A DNA stretch of 6,803 bases, taken from positions 1 to 6,803 of the forward strand of contig CADBSI010000032.1 in assembly GCA_902797275.1 (NCBI GenBank), written 5' to 3'. The translations under genes were made by a program, and so were the position numbers. Below, piece by piece: positions 1 to 6,196 of this stretch. The notes under the pieces were generated by a model. The model was not told where the DNA came from, made no database searches, and saw nothing but the letters and a program-made list of their open reading frames with translations. Within the stretch, counting starts at the first letter, position 1. Each line of letters opens with the position of its first letter. This DNA is from an uncultured Erysipelotrichaceae bacterium (GTDB taxonomy: Bacteria; Bacillota_I; Bacilli_A; RF39; UBA660).

Positions 1-791
1 AAGAGGGCACAATTAAATATGTAAATTCTAATAAAGAAGAGTTAGATATAAATTCGATTGATAAAAGCAAAATCAGCATTAAATTAGTAAGATATACAGG
101 AAATGATAAAGATGTAGTAATTCCAAAGGAAATTGATGGAATAAAAATTGATAAGTTGATGACTTATTATGAAACTAGTGGCGATTTTACATATCCTACT
201 ATAAAATATGATAATATAATGAATGTGGTTATTTTAAATAATGTAATAGAAATAGCTGAAAGATCACTTTCGTATCTAAGCTTGAGAAATATAGAAATAC
301 CAAAAAGTGTAACAACAATAGGTGAACATGCTTTTCAAAATAATCAATTAACAAGTGTAACAATACCAAATAGTGTGTCAGATATAAAATATCTAGCTTT
401 TTCAAATAATCAATTAACAAGTATAGCAATACCAGATAGTGTAACAACAATAGGAGAGTCTGCTTTTGCAAATAATCAATTAACAAGTATAGCAATACCA
501 GATAGTGTAACAATAATAGATAAATATGCTTTTGCAGGTAATCAATTAACAAGTGTTACCATAGGGAATGGTATCCAATATATTGATAGGGTTGCGTTTG
601 TGAAATCTAGTTTTAGTAATCCTAATTTATCCAAAATAACTATTAACAAGTCATGCACAGATATTAAAAATATTCAAGCATCTAGTATTAATACTGATAA
701 ATATTACCCTTGGTTAAGTTATGATAGTCCATATACAGCAAGTGGTGTAACCATCTATGGTTCTAATAATGAAATATGTGATAGTTTTTAA
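1..791 (+). CDS. BspA-type leucine-rich-repeat surface protein, 5' truncated
   Basis: The reading frame is open from the window edge (first full codon at 3) to TAA at 789-791, so the true start lies upstream and the Met at 156 is internal. About 262 C-terminal residues are visible. The segment before that Met contains YTGNDKDVVIPKEIDG, the typical cap or repeat of BspA-like proteins of the LRR_5 type. It is followed by units of the form LTSIAIPDSVTTIGxxAFxxNQ with a 22-residue period, five of them at about 273-602. Such proteins are usually secreted or surface-attached and bind host or matrix proteins; that role is inferred from the family. The end (YGSNNEICDSF) has no LPxTG sorting motif, repeat anchor or membrane segment, so any signal peptide or anchor must lie upstream. 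No terminator is evident before the next gene, which also encodes a predicted extracellular protein. Confidence 0.9.
   Translation, partial: EGTIKYVNSNKEELDINSIDKSKISIKLVRYTGNDKDVVIPKEIDGIKIDKLMTYYETSGDFTYPTIKYDNIMNVVILNNVIEIAERSLSYLSLRNIEIPKSVTTIGEHAFQNNQLTSVTIPNSVSDIKYLAFSNNQLTSIAIPDSVTTIGESAFANNQLTSIAIPDSVTIIDKYAFAGNQLTSVTIGNGIQYIDRVAFVKSSFSNPNLSKITINKSCTDIKNIQASSINTDKYYPWLSYDSPYTASGVTIYGSNNEICDSF
273..602 (+). repeat. Five in-frame 66-bp LRR-coding tandem units
   Basis: Units start at 273, 339, 405, 471 and 537, each coding for 22 residues of the LRR_5 pattern. Bases 403-447 and 469-513 are identical over 45 positions, and the motif coding for NNQLTS recurs at 339, 405 and 471, with GNQLTS at 537. 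The outer units are more divergent. Because the period is a multiple of three, gain or loss of a unit would keep the frame. Confidence 0.9.
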
Positions 792-860
792 AAATATTTA
801 AATTAAAAAGTAATAGAATTAAAGTGTAAGAAATGTTATATTATAAATATAGGTGAGAAT

Positions 861-1310
861 ATGAAAGGTAAGTTAAGTAAAATAATAATAGTTTTAGTAG
901 TAATTTTATTAATAATAGTTTTGTTAGTTAAAACTAAAAATGATAATAGAGATAATATTCTTGATTTTAAAGAACCAAGCAATATTACTATGTCTATTAA
1001 AGATAATAGTTTAACTGAATCTCAAGCAACTGTTATTATTACTGATAATACAGGTAATGATAATACATATTCAATTAGTTTTAGATTAGATAAGAAAGTA
1101 AATAATAAATGGGAAAAGTTAAAAGTTATAAATAGTGATTATGGTTTTAATGAAATAGGATATAAAGTAGATGAAAATAACAAGTTAGAACTTGTTCAAA
1201 ATTGGGAACATATATATGGCAAATTAGATAAAGGTGATTATAGACTTGTTAAAAGTATATTAAATTCTAATAAAAAAGTTTATTTTTCAACTGAGTTTAC
1301 AATTAAATAA
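861..1310 (+). CDS. Membrane-anchored protein with bacterial Ig-like domain
   Basis: This 149-residue protein starts at ATG 861 behind AGGTGAG (851-857). Residues about 7-24 are one hydrophobic segment after a basic N-terminus (MKGKLSK), with no lipobox cysteine, so it reads as a signal anchor with the rest outside the cell. Residues about 38-149 look like a single beta-rich domain: NITMSIKDNSLTESQATVII, then a TGND turn, FRLDKK, NKWEKLK, GYKVDENNKLEL, NWEHIYGKL and GDYRLVKSI. From memory this matches the small bacterial Ig-like family of Firmicutes (Big_14 / PF20251-like), often found in short exported proteins. Partner and function are unknown. It lies 69 bases after the LRR gene and may be co-transcribed with it; an AT-rich TATATTATAAAT stretch at about 837-848 could be a -10 region, but no good -35 is visible. 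A terminator overlaps its stop codon. Confidence 0.65.
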   Translation: MKGKLSKIIIVLVVILLIIVLLVKTKNDNRDNILDFKEPSNITMSIKDNSLTESQATVIITDNTGNDNTYSISFRLDKKVNNKWEKLKVINSDYGFNEIGYKVDENNKLELVQNWEHIYGKLDKGDYRLVKSILNSNKKVYFSTEFTIK

Positions 1311-1337
1311 TAGATAATTTTCTATTATTTTTTCTTT
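1305..1337 (+). terminator. Intrinsic terminator after the Ig-like gene
   Basis: A perfect 10-bp inverted repeat (AAATAATAGA at 1305-1314, TCTATTATTT at 1321-1330) has a 6-base loop and is followed by a T-rich tail (TTTCTTT, 1331-1337). The stem is all A-T except one pair, so it is weak in energy, but position and U-tract fit. It overlaps the TAA stop at 1308-1310 and separates the surface-protein genes from the helD promoter. Confidence 0.75.
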
Positions 1338-1342
1338 ATTAC

Positions 1343-1371
1343 TTGACAAAGTATATATTATTAGATATGAT
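1343..1371 (+). promoter_or_regulatory. Sigma-A-type promoter of helD operon
   Basis: TTGACA at 1343-1348 is a perfect -35 box. A 17-base spacer leads to TATGAT at 1366-1371 (five of six matches to TATAAT). Transcription should start near 1378, giving an untranslated leader of about 40 bases. It lies just after the upstream terminator and is the strongest promoter for the following plus-strand genes. Confidence 0.85.
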
Positions 1372-1420
1372 TTAATCACAGTTTTTAAAGATTATTTCTC
1401 TTTATAGTTAGGAGGGAAAT

Positions 1421-3436
1421 ATGAATGATAATTTAAGAAATCTTGAAGAAGAGTACTTGAAGAATACTTTAATTTTACTTGATGATAAAATTGAAGAATT
1501 AGGGGGAAACTTAGAAGTTGATAATGTTAAAATCAATGAGTTTCAAAAGTTTATTTTTAAAGAAATAGGTAGCATGGATAAATATGAAATCCAAAGTAAT
1601 ATGTTATCTAGTGCTATGGAATTAAATGAATTTGAAAGAAAAGCTAAATACTTAAAGAAATTACTTCATATTAAAGATAGTCCTTATTTTGGTAGAATTG
1701 ATTTTTTAAGTGATAAATTGTATGAAGTTTATATTGGTATTACTTATTTATCTACAAATGATAATCAAAATATTATTTATGATTGGAGAAGTCCAATAGC
1801 ATCTTTATTTTATCAAAATAGTCTTGGTAAAACTTCTTATTTAGCACCTGATGGAAATGTCTTTGGTAATTTAACTTTAAAAAGACAATACAATATTAAG
1901 GATCGTAAATTATTACAAATTCTAGATAATTCTTTAAATATAACTGATGAATTATTACAACAAGTTCTTGCTAATAATTCAAGTGATAAAATGAAAAATA
2001 TTGTTAATACTATCCAAGAAGAACAAAATGATATTATTCGTAATTTAAGTGATAAAAACTTAATTGTTGAAGGTATTGCAGGATCTGGTAAAACTAGTGT
2101 TGCTTTGCATAGAATTGCTTATTTATTGTATCAAATAGAAGATTTAACTAGTAATAACATTTTAATATTTTCTCCAAATGATATTTTTTCAACTTATATT
2201 TCTAATGTTTTACCAGAACTTGGAGAAGATAACACCAAAGAAACTACTTTTTCAGCTTTACAAAGTAGTTATTTAAGAGAATATAAAAGTGTTGAAAGTT
2301 TTAAAGATTTTTTAGCTAGATATTATCAAGATAAAGATTTTAATAAAGAATTAGTTAAATTAAAACAAAGTGATCTTATGATTAAATTAATTGATGATTA
2401 TGTTAATTATTTAAGTAATAATATTAAATTTACTTTAGACTTGGAAGATAAAAGATTTTTCTATTCTAAAAGCACTTTAAATGAATTATTTAATCGTTAT
2501 AGTAGATTAACTATAATTGAAAGATTTAAAAAGATAAGTGAATATATTTGTATGCATAATAGTATTAGTTATGGCAAGTATGGTAAAACTATTTTAAATA
2601 AGTTATATAAATTAAGTAATTTTAATCCAAATATAAAAGAAATATATAAAAACTTTTATAAAAGTGAAATATTCCAAAGTATTTATAAATTAACTGATAT
2701 TGAAATAGATAATTTTGTTAATCTAAAAGAAGCTAATTATGAAGATAGCCTACTTTTAATTTATTTAAAAGGTTTAATAAATGAGTTTCCATATAGTAAT
2801 TTAATTAAAGAAATAGTAATAGATGAAGCTCAAGACTATAGTTTAATTCAATATATAATTTTAAAGAAAATATTTAAAAGAGCATCATTTACTATTTTGG
2901 GTGATACTAATCAAACAATTAATCCTTATTATCATTATAATAGTTTAGATGAAATATCAAAAATTATTGAAAGTAAGTATTTAAAATTAACTAAAACTTA
3001 TCGATCTAGTCCTGAAATAATTGAATATGCTAATAAAATTTTAAATTTAAATCATGTAGTTGCTGTTAGAAATAGTAAAGTAATCCCAGTTATTGAAAAA
3101 AATAGTTCTAATGTTTTAGATTTAGTAGGTGATATTAAATCTAATATAGATAAGTTTAAAAGAATTGCTATTATTACTAAGAATGATTTAGATACTAATT
3201 ATATATATAATAATTTAAAAGATAAATTTAATATATCTAATATGCTAAATGTAATAACTAATCCTAATTTAGTAGTAATTCCTGCATATCTTGCTAAAGG
3301 ACTTGAATTTGATATGGTAATTGTTTATACAACTTTAGAAAATAAGTTCTTAGAACGTGATAAGTATTTATATTATGTTGCTGTTACTAGATGTCAACAT
3401 AAATTAATTATTTATAATAATAGTTATAATTTCTAA
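1421..3436 (+). CDS. helD: HelD-like UvrD/Rep-family helicase (RNA polymerase recycling)
   Basis: A 671-residue superfamily 1 helicase starting at ATG 1421, with AGGAGG at 1410-1415. Visible motifs: Walker A GIAGSGKT (218-225), DEAQD (468-472), LGDTNQ (493-498), TKTYRSSPE (524-532), AKGLEFD (625-631) and VAVTR (653-657). The N-terminal about 100 residues are charged and helical, as expected of the HelD arm that inserts into the RNA polymerase secondary channel. The IIYDWRSPIASLFY block (118-131) is a HelD hallmark that separates it from UvrD, PcrA and Rep. In B. subtilis, HelD binds core RNA polymerase and uses ATP to release it from DNA and RNA; the same role is inferred here. B. subtilis HelD is longer (about 774 residues), so this is a compact version, but all motor motifs are intact. 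It is first in an apparent operon with the spoIIIAH-like and gerE genes. Confidence 0.88.
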   Translation: MNDNLRNLEEEYLKNTLILLDDKIEELGGNLEVDNVKINEFQKFIFKEIGSMDKYEIQSNMLSSAMELNEFERKAKYLKKLLHIKDSPYFGRIDFLSDKLYEVYIGITYLSTNDNQNIIYDWRSPIASLFYQNSLGKTSYLAPDGNVFGNLTLKRQYNIKDRKLLQILDNSLNITDELLQQVLANNSSDKMKNIVNTIQEEQNDIIRNLSDKNLIVEGIAGSGKTSVALHRIAYLLYQIEDLTSNNILIFSPNDIFSTYISNVLPELGEDNTKETTFSALQSSYLREYKSVESFKDFLARYYQDKDFNKELVKLKQSDLMIKLIDDYVNYLSNNIKFTLDLEDKRFFYSKSTLNELFNRYSRLTIIERFKKISEYICMHNSISYGKYGKTILNKLYKLSNFNPNIKEIYKNFYKSEIFQSIYKLTDIEIDNFVNLKEANYEDSLLLIYLKGLINEFPYSNLIKEIVIDEAQDYSLIQYIILKKIFKRASFTILGDTNQTINPYYHYNSLDEISKIIESKYLKLTKTYRSSPEIIEYANKILNLNHVVAVRNSKVIPVIEKNSSNVLDLVGDIKSNIDKFKRIAIITKNDLDTNYIYNNLKDKFNISNMLNVITNPNLVVIPAYLAKGLEFDMVIVYTTLENKFLERDKYLYYVAVTRCQHKLIIYNNSYNF

Positions 3437-3457
3437 TTAAATAAATATATTTAATTA
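3434..3457 (+). promoter_or_regulatory. Perfect A/T hairpin spanning helD stop and next RBS
   Basis: TAATTAAATA (3434-3443) and TATTTAATTA (3448-3457) form a perfect 10-bp inverted repeat with a 4-base loop. The left arm contains the helD stop codon, and the right arm ends on the first A of the AGGAGG ribosome-binding site (3457-3462) of the next gene. There is no U-tract, so it does not look like a terminator. It could influence coupling or mRNA processing, but in sequence this A/T-rich chance is a real alternative. Confidence 0.45.
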
Positions 3458-3466
3458 GGAGGATAT

Positions 3467-3982
3467 ATGATTAATAAACAAGGTATATGGTTTTTAACTT
3501 TAACTAGTTTGGCTCTTGTTTTAAGTGTTTATTATATTACAATGCCAAATGAATTATTATTAACAAATAATAGTAATTATGAAAGTACTAAAAAAGAAAA
3601 TAAGGTTGATAAGGTTAATAATGTTGATATAAAAGAATCGGATATAATTACTAGTATGCGAGTAGAACTTGATAATGAAAGAACAACTATTCGAAATGAA
3701 TTACAAGGTAAATTAAACGATTCTAAACTAACTGTTGATGAAAAAAATGAAGTTTATGAAGATTTAAGATATTTATCCAATATTGCTTCTATTGAAGAAA
3801 CTTTAGAACAAAAATTAAAACAAGAATTTAAATTAAGTGGTTTTGTTAAAATTGATAATGATATTGTTGATGTAGTAGTTAAATCAAGTAATCATGATAA
3901 ATCACTTGCTGTTAATATTATGAAAAGTTTACAAGAAGAATTTACAGAGAAAAAATATATTTCAGTTAGTTTTAAAGAATAG
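3467..3982 (+). CDS. spoIIIAH: SpoIIIAH-like sporulation membrane protein
   Basis: A 171-residue protein starting at ATG 3467 behind a strong AGGAGG (3457-3462). One membrane segment lies at about residues 7-25 and leads into VYYITMPNE, which resembles the LSVYYIT(A)P sequence after the membrane helix of SpoIIIAH. A charged helical region follows (about 58-122, rich in E, K and R). A small C-terminal alpha/beta domain (about 120-171) contains GFVKIDNDIVDVVVKSS and matches the ring-building region of SpoIIIAH. In B. subtilis this domain lies in the intermembrane space and pairs with forespore SpoIIQ as part of the SpoIIIA-SpoIIQ channel. This copy is shorter than the B. subtilis protein (about 218 residues), mainly in the linker after the membrane segment, and is not in a spoIIIA operon: the upstream neighbour is helD. 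It probably shares the helD transcript. Family assignment is by pattern; whether the organism sporulates is not shown. Confidence 0.8.
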   Translation: MINKQGIWFLTLTSLALVLSVYYITMPNELLLTNNSNYESTKKENKVDKVNNVDIKESDIITSMRVELDNERTTIRNELQGKLNDSKLTVDEKNEVYEDLRYLSNIASIEETLEQKLKQEFKLSGFVKIDNDIVDVVVKSSNHDKSLAVNIMKSLQEEFTEKKYISVSFKE

Positions 3983-3999
3983 CATAAAAAAAACTCTTG

Positions 4000-4027
4000 C
4001 ATATACTAAATTAGATATGAGGAGTTT
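4000..4027 (+). promoter_or_regulatory. gerE upstream region: possible sigma-K-like -10 and RBS stem
   Basis: GAGGAG (4019-4024) is the ribosome-binding site, three bases before ATG 4028. CATATACTA at 4000-4008 fits the sigma-K -10 pattern CATAnnnTA, but the expected AC at -35 is not present at the right distance. GAGTTT (4022-4027) could pair with AAACTC (3991-3996) and cover part of the ribosome-binding site. Both points are suggestive only, given the base composition. Confidence 0.3.
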
Positions 4028-4231
4028 ATGAAAAATATATTAACTATAAGAGAAAAAGAGGTATTTACTTTATTAATTCAAAATAAAACAACAAAAGAAA
4101 TTGCTACAAACCTTAAAATATCTGAAAAGACAGTAAGAAATCATATATCTAATGCCATGCAAAAATTAGGTGTTAAAGGAAGAGCTTCAGCTGTTGTTGA
4201 ACTTTTAAAATTAAATGAAATATCACTTTAA
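4028..4231 (+). CDS. gerE: GerE, LuxR-type HTH transcription regulator
   Basis: A 67-residue stand-alone GerE/LuxR helix-turn-helix protein. TIREKEVFTLL (6-16) begins the domain. TTKEIATNLKISEKTVRNHI (21-40) contains the scaffold and recognition helices, and the rest forms the C-terminal dimer helix (NAMQKLGVKGRASAVVELLK, 42-61). Compared from memory with B. subtilis GerE (74 residues), the stretch from NKTTKEIA to AVVELL is almost unchanged; the main difference is a shorter N-terminus. GerE in B. subtilis is the last mother-cell regulator of sporulation, acting with sigma-K on coat genes and others. No receiver or sensor domain is attached, which also fits GerE rather than a response regulator. 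It follows the spoIIIAH-like gene by 45 bases, and a clear terminator follows it directly. It may be read from the helD promoter, from a local promoter, or both. Confidence 0.9.
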   Translation: MKNILTIREKEVFTLLIQNKTTKEIATNLKISEKTVRNHISNAMQKLGVKGRASAVVELLKLNEISL

Positions 4232-4232
4232 T

Positions 4233-4255
4233 CGTACTAAAATAGTACGTTTTTT
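4233..4255 (+). terminator. Intrinsic terminator after gerE
   Basis: CGTACTA (4233-4239) and TAGTACG (4243-4249) form a perfect 7-bp stem with an AAA loop, followed by six T residues (4250-4255). It begins one base after the gerE stop codon and is the clearest terminator in the window. It ends 20 bases before the gerM start, so gerM needs readthrough or its own promoter. Confidence 0.88.
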
Positions 4256-4271
4256 CATATAATTAAGTGAT
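4256..4271 (+). promoter_or_regulatory. gerM -10-like box and GTGAT ribosome-binding site
   Basis: CATATAAT (4256-4263) includes a perfect TATAAT (4258-4263) and is also close to the sigma-E -10 CATACAAT. No sigma-A -35 is found 16-18 bases upstream, where the terminator stem lies. AAGTGAT (4265-4271) matches the GGTGATC end of the Shine-Dalgarno complement and sits four bases before ATG 4276. That supports this ATG over the in-frame GTG at 4267, which lies inside the same element. A start of transcription near 4270 would leave almost no leader, so readthrough from gerE remains possible. Confidence 0.4.
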
Positions 4272-4275
4272 ATAT

Positions 4276-5196
4276 ATGTTAAAAAGAAAAGCTTTAAAAA
4301 GAATAGGTTTAACTACCTTAGTTTTATTTATTATGTTAATAACTTTTTCTCTTGAATTAATAAATACTAAAACTAATAGTAAATTAGAAGAAATAGAATA
4401 TGTTAGTAATTTAAATACAACTCATATTTATCTATTAAATAAAGAAAATTATTTAGTAAAAGTTGATACTTTAATTAATACAGAAAAAATAGAAGATATG
4501 GCAAGATGTGTACTTAAAAAATTATATATAAGTAATAATAAATATCATAATTTGAAAGGATTAATTCCTAGTAATACTAAAATAAATAAGATAGAATATC
4601 AAAATGATACGATAATAATAGATTTTTCTAAAGATTTGTTAGCAGTTAATAAAAAATTAGAAGAAAAAGTAATAGAAAGTATAGTTTATACTTTACTGGA
4701 AATAAAAGGTATTTCTAATATTCAAATAAAAATAGATGGTAAGATTTTAAATAAATTAGAAAAAAGTAATATAACTTTACCTGATGTTTTAGATAATTCA
4801 ATTGGTATTAATAAAACTTTTAATATTAATAGTTTAAAAGATATTAAATGTGTGGTTTTATATTATGTTTTCAATAATGATTATGATGACTATTATGTTC
4901 CTGTTTATAAATATATTAATAGTAAAGATTCTAAGATTAAAATAATAATAGATTCTTTAAATGGGTCTTACACATCAAGTACTAATTTAAGAAGTTATTT
5001 AAGTTATAAAAATAGTATTAAAGATTATAAATTAGATAATGATACTTTAACAATTACCTTTAATTCTTTAAATGATTTAAATTTAGAAAGTGTTACTTAT
5101 TTATTATCATCTAGTGTTTTTAATTCTACTAATGATATAAAAAGAGTTATTTTTGAAAATAATAAAGAAATAGTTGCTATTAAACTTAATAAATAA
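4276..5196 (+). CDS. gerM: GerM-like protein with two GerMN domains
   Basis: A 306-residue protein from ATG 4276; an in-frame GTG at 4267 would add three residues but lies within the probable ribosome-binding site. The N-terminus is basic (MLKRKALKR) followed by a membrane segment (about 10-28), with no lipobox cysteine, so a membrane anchor is predicted rather than the lipoprotein form known for B. subtilis GerM. Domain 1 (about 48-160) shows HIYLLNKENYLVKV, LKGLIPSNTKINKIEYQND and IIDFSKDLL. The middle segment ITLPDVLDNSIGINKTFN resembles the GerM inter-domain linker. Domain 2 (about 190-303) repeats the fold with VVLYYVFN, YYVPVYKYI and LTITFNSLN. In B. subtilis, GerM helps assemble or hold the SpoIIIA-SpoIIQ complex during engulfment and is needed for normal spores, which links it to the SpoIIIAH-like protein encoded nearby. 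From memory gerE and gerM are also close neighbours in Bacillus, so this adjacency may be ancestral. Confidence 0.85.
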   Translation: MLKRKALKRIGLTTLVLFIMLITFSLELINTKTNSKLEEIEYVSNLNTTHIYLLNKENYLVKVDTLINTEKIEDMARCVLKKLYISNNKYHNLKGLIPSNTKINKIEYQNDTIIIDFSKDLLAVNKKLEEKVIESIVYTLLEIKGISNIQIKIDGKILNKLEKSNITLPDVLDNSIGINKTFNINSLKDIKCVVLYYVFNNDYDDYYVPVYKYINSKDSKIKIIIDSLNGSYTSSTNLRSYLSYKNSIKDYKLDNDTLTITFNSLNDLNLESVTYLLSSSVFNSTNDIKRVIFENNKEIVAIKLNK

Positions 5197-5227
5197 AAAA
5201 CAAGTTAAATTTTATAAAATTATAAGA

Positions 5228-5259
5228 TAAAAGTAGATATATCAAATTATCTACTTTTA
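5228..5259. terminator. Bidirectional hairpin between gerM and pflX
   Basis: A perfect 12-bp inverted repeat (TAAAAGTAGATA at 5228-5239, TATCTACTTTTA at 5248-5259) with an 8-base loop lies between two convergent genes. Each strand ends the stem with only four T residues, then AT-rich sequence, so termination may be imperfect in either direction. The position 32 bases after the gerM stop and 23 bases from the end of pflX supports a shared terminator. Confidence 0.65.
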
Positions 5260-5281
5260 ATTAATAAGTTAAATATAAAAT

Positions 5282-6181
5282 TTATTTAGTTTTTTTAACA
5301 CCTTCAAGGTTAAAATTTGGAATATATTTCTTTTTATTAGTATTATCAAGTTGACAATAGCAATTTTTAATTCCTAAATTAATTGCATATTCTATCACTT
5401 CGTTATAATCAGTCTTTTTAATATTATGATTTAATTCTTGATATGGTAAATTATCTATTATTGTATATTGGTTCATTAAACTTATATAAATACTATCGTG
5501 GTAGGTATTATATAAGTAATTAAGAACTTTTTTTGTATCCTCTTTTAGATAGGGAAGCATTAAATGCCTAACTATTACACCTTTAACTATATTACCATTT
5601 TTAAATTTACAAGGACCTACTTGGTTAAACATTTCCATAATTACTTCTTTTTCTGTTTCTAAAAAATTATTGGCTTTAGAATATTTTAAGGCATATTTAT
5701 TATCAAAATATTTAAAATCAGGTAAATAAACGTCTACTAAACCTTTTAATATTTTTATTGTATTTATATTTTCATAACTAGAAGTATTATAAATTATAGG
5801 AATACTAAGACCATTTTTTTTGGCTATTTTAATAGCTTTAGAAATACCTATTACATGGGGAGTAGGTGTTACCAAATTAATATTTATAGCTCCTTTATCT
5901 TGAAGTTCTAACATTATTTGAGCAAGTCTTTTGATAGTAATATTTATTCCATAGTTATCTTGTGAAATACATTTATTTTGGCAATAAACACATTTTAAAT
6001 TACAACCAGAGAAAAATATTGTACCAGATCCTTTTTTATTAGAAATGCATGGTTCTTCAAAATAGGTTAGGGAAGCTTTAGCTATCCTTATTTTATTTGT
6101 TTGATTACAAAAACCAACTGTTTGGTATCTGTTTACTAAACAATTTCTTTTACATAAATTACATTTTTTTAATATATTCAT
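5282..6181 (-). CDS. PflX-type radical SAM protein (COG1313)
   Basis: A minus-strand 299-residue protein, taking the start as ATG at 6181-6179; the in-frame GTG at 6190-6188 would add three residues but coincides with the predicted transcription start. The radical SAM motif is C60-NLK-C64-VY-C67 within GTIFFSGCNLKCVYCQN, followed by further conserved blocks LVTPTPHV (103-110), PIIYNTSSYE (128-137), VDVYLPDFKYF (149-159) and GVIVRHLMLP (201-210). Four more cysteines at 7, 10, 14 and 25 (CNLCKRNC, then VGFC) and C45 are typical of the PflX branch and suggest a second metal or Fe-S site. These proteins resemble pyruvate formate-lyase activating enzymes, but the true substrate of the PflX branch is not settled; no glycyl radical enzyme gene is in the window. 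It is monocistronic here, with its own promoter. Confidence 0.86.
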   Translation of the reverse strand: MNILKKCNLCKRNCLVNRYQTVGFCNQTNKIRIAKASLTYFEEPCISNKKGSGTIFFSGCNLKCVYCQNKCISQDNYGINITIKRLAQIMLELQDKGAININLVTPTPHVIGISKAIKIAKKNGLSIPIIYNTSSYENINTIKILKGLVDVYLPDFKYFDNKYALKYSKANNFLETEKEVIMEMFNQVGPCKFKNGNIVKGVIVRHLMLPYLKEDTKKVLNYLYNTYHDSIYISLMNQYTIIDNLPYQELNHNIKKTDYNEVIEYAINLGIKNCYCQLDNTNKKKYIPNFNLEGVKKTK

Positions 6182-6196
6182 AAAAATCACGAAGAT

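Noticed and set aside
229..552. Minus-strand open frame of 107 codons with repeated LLIDYLQK-like units
   Set aside because: It is the antisense shadow of the LRR repeats in the well-supported plus-strand gene and owes its regularity to the 66-bp period.
156..791. Treating the Met at 156 as the start of the LRR protein
   Set aside because: The frame stays open to the window edge and the upstream residues contain a typical BspA-like block, with no ribosome-binding site before 156.
1421..3436. Plasmid or phage UvrD-like helicase, or a defence helicase
   Set aside because: The DWRSPIASLFY block and overall layout fit HelD, and no nuclease, phage or plasmid genes are nearby.
4028..4231. Truncated response regulator
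   Set aside because: The length, direct start with a good ribosome-binding site and close match to GerE indicate a complete stand-alone protein.
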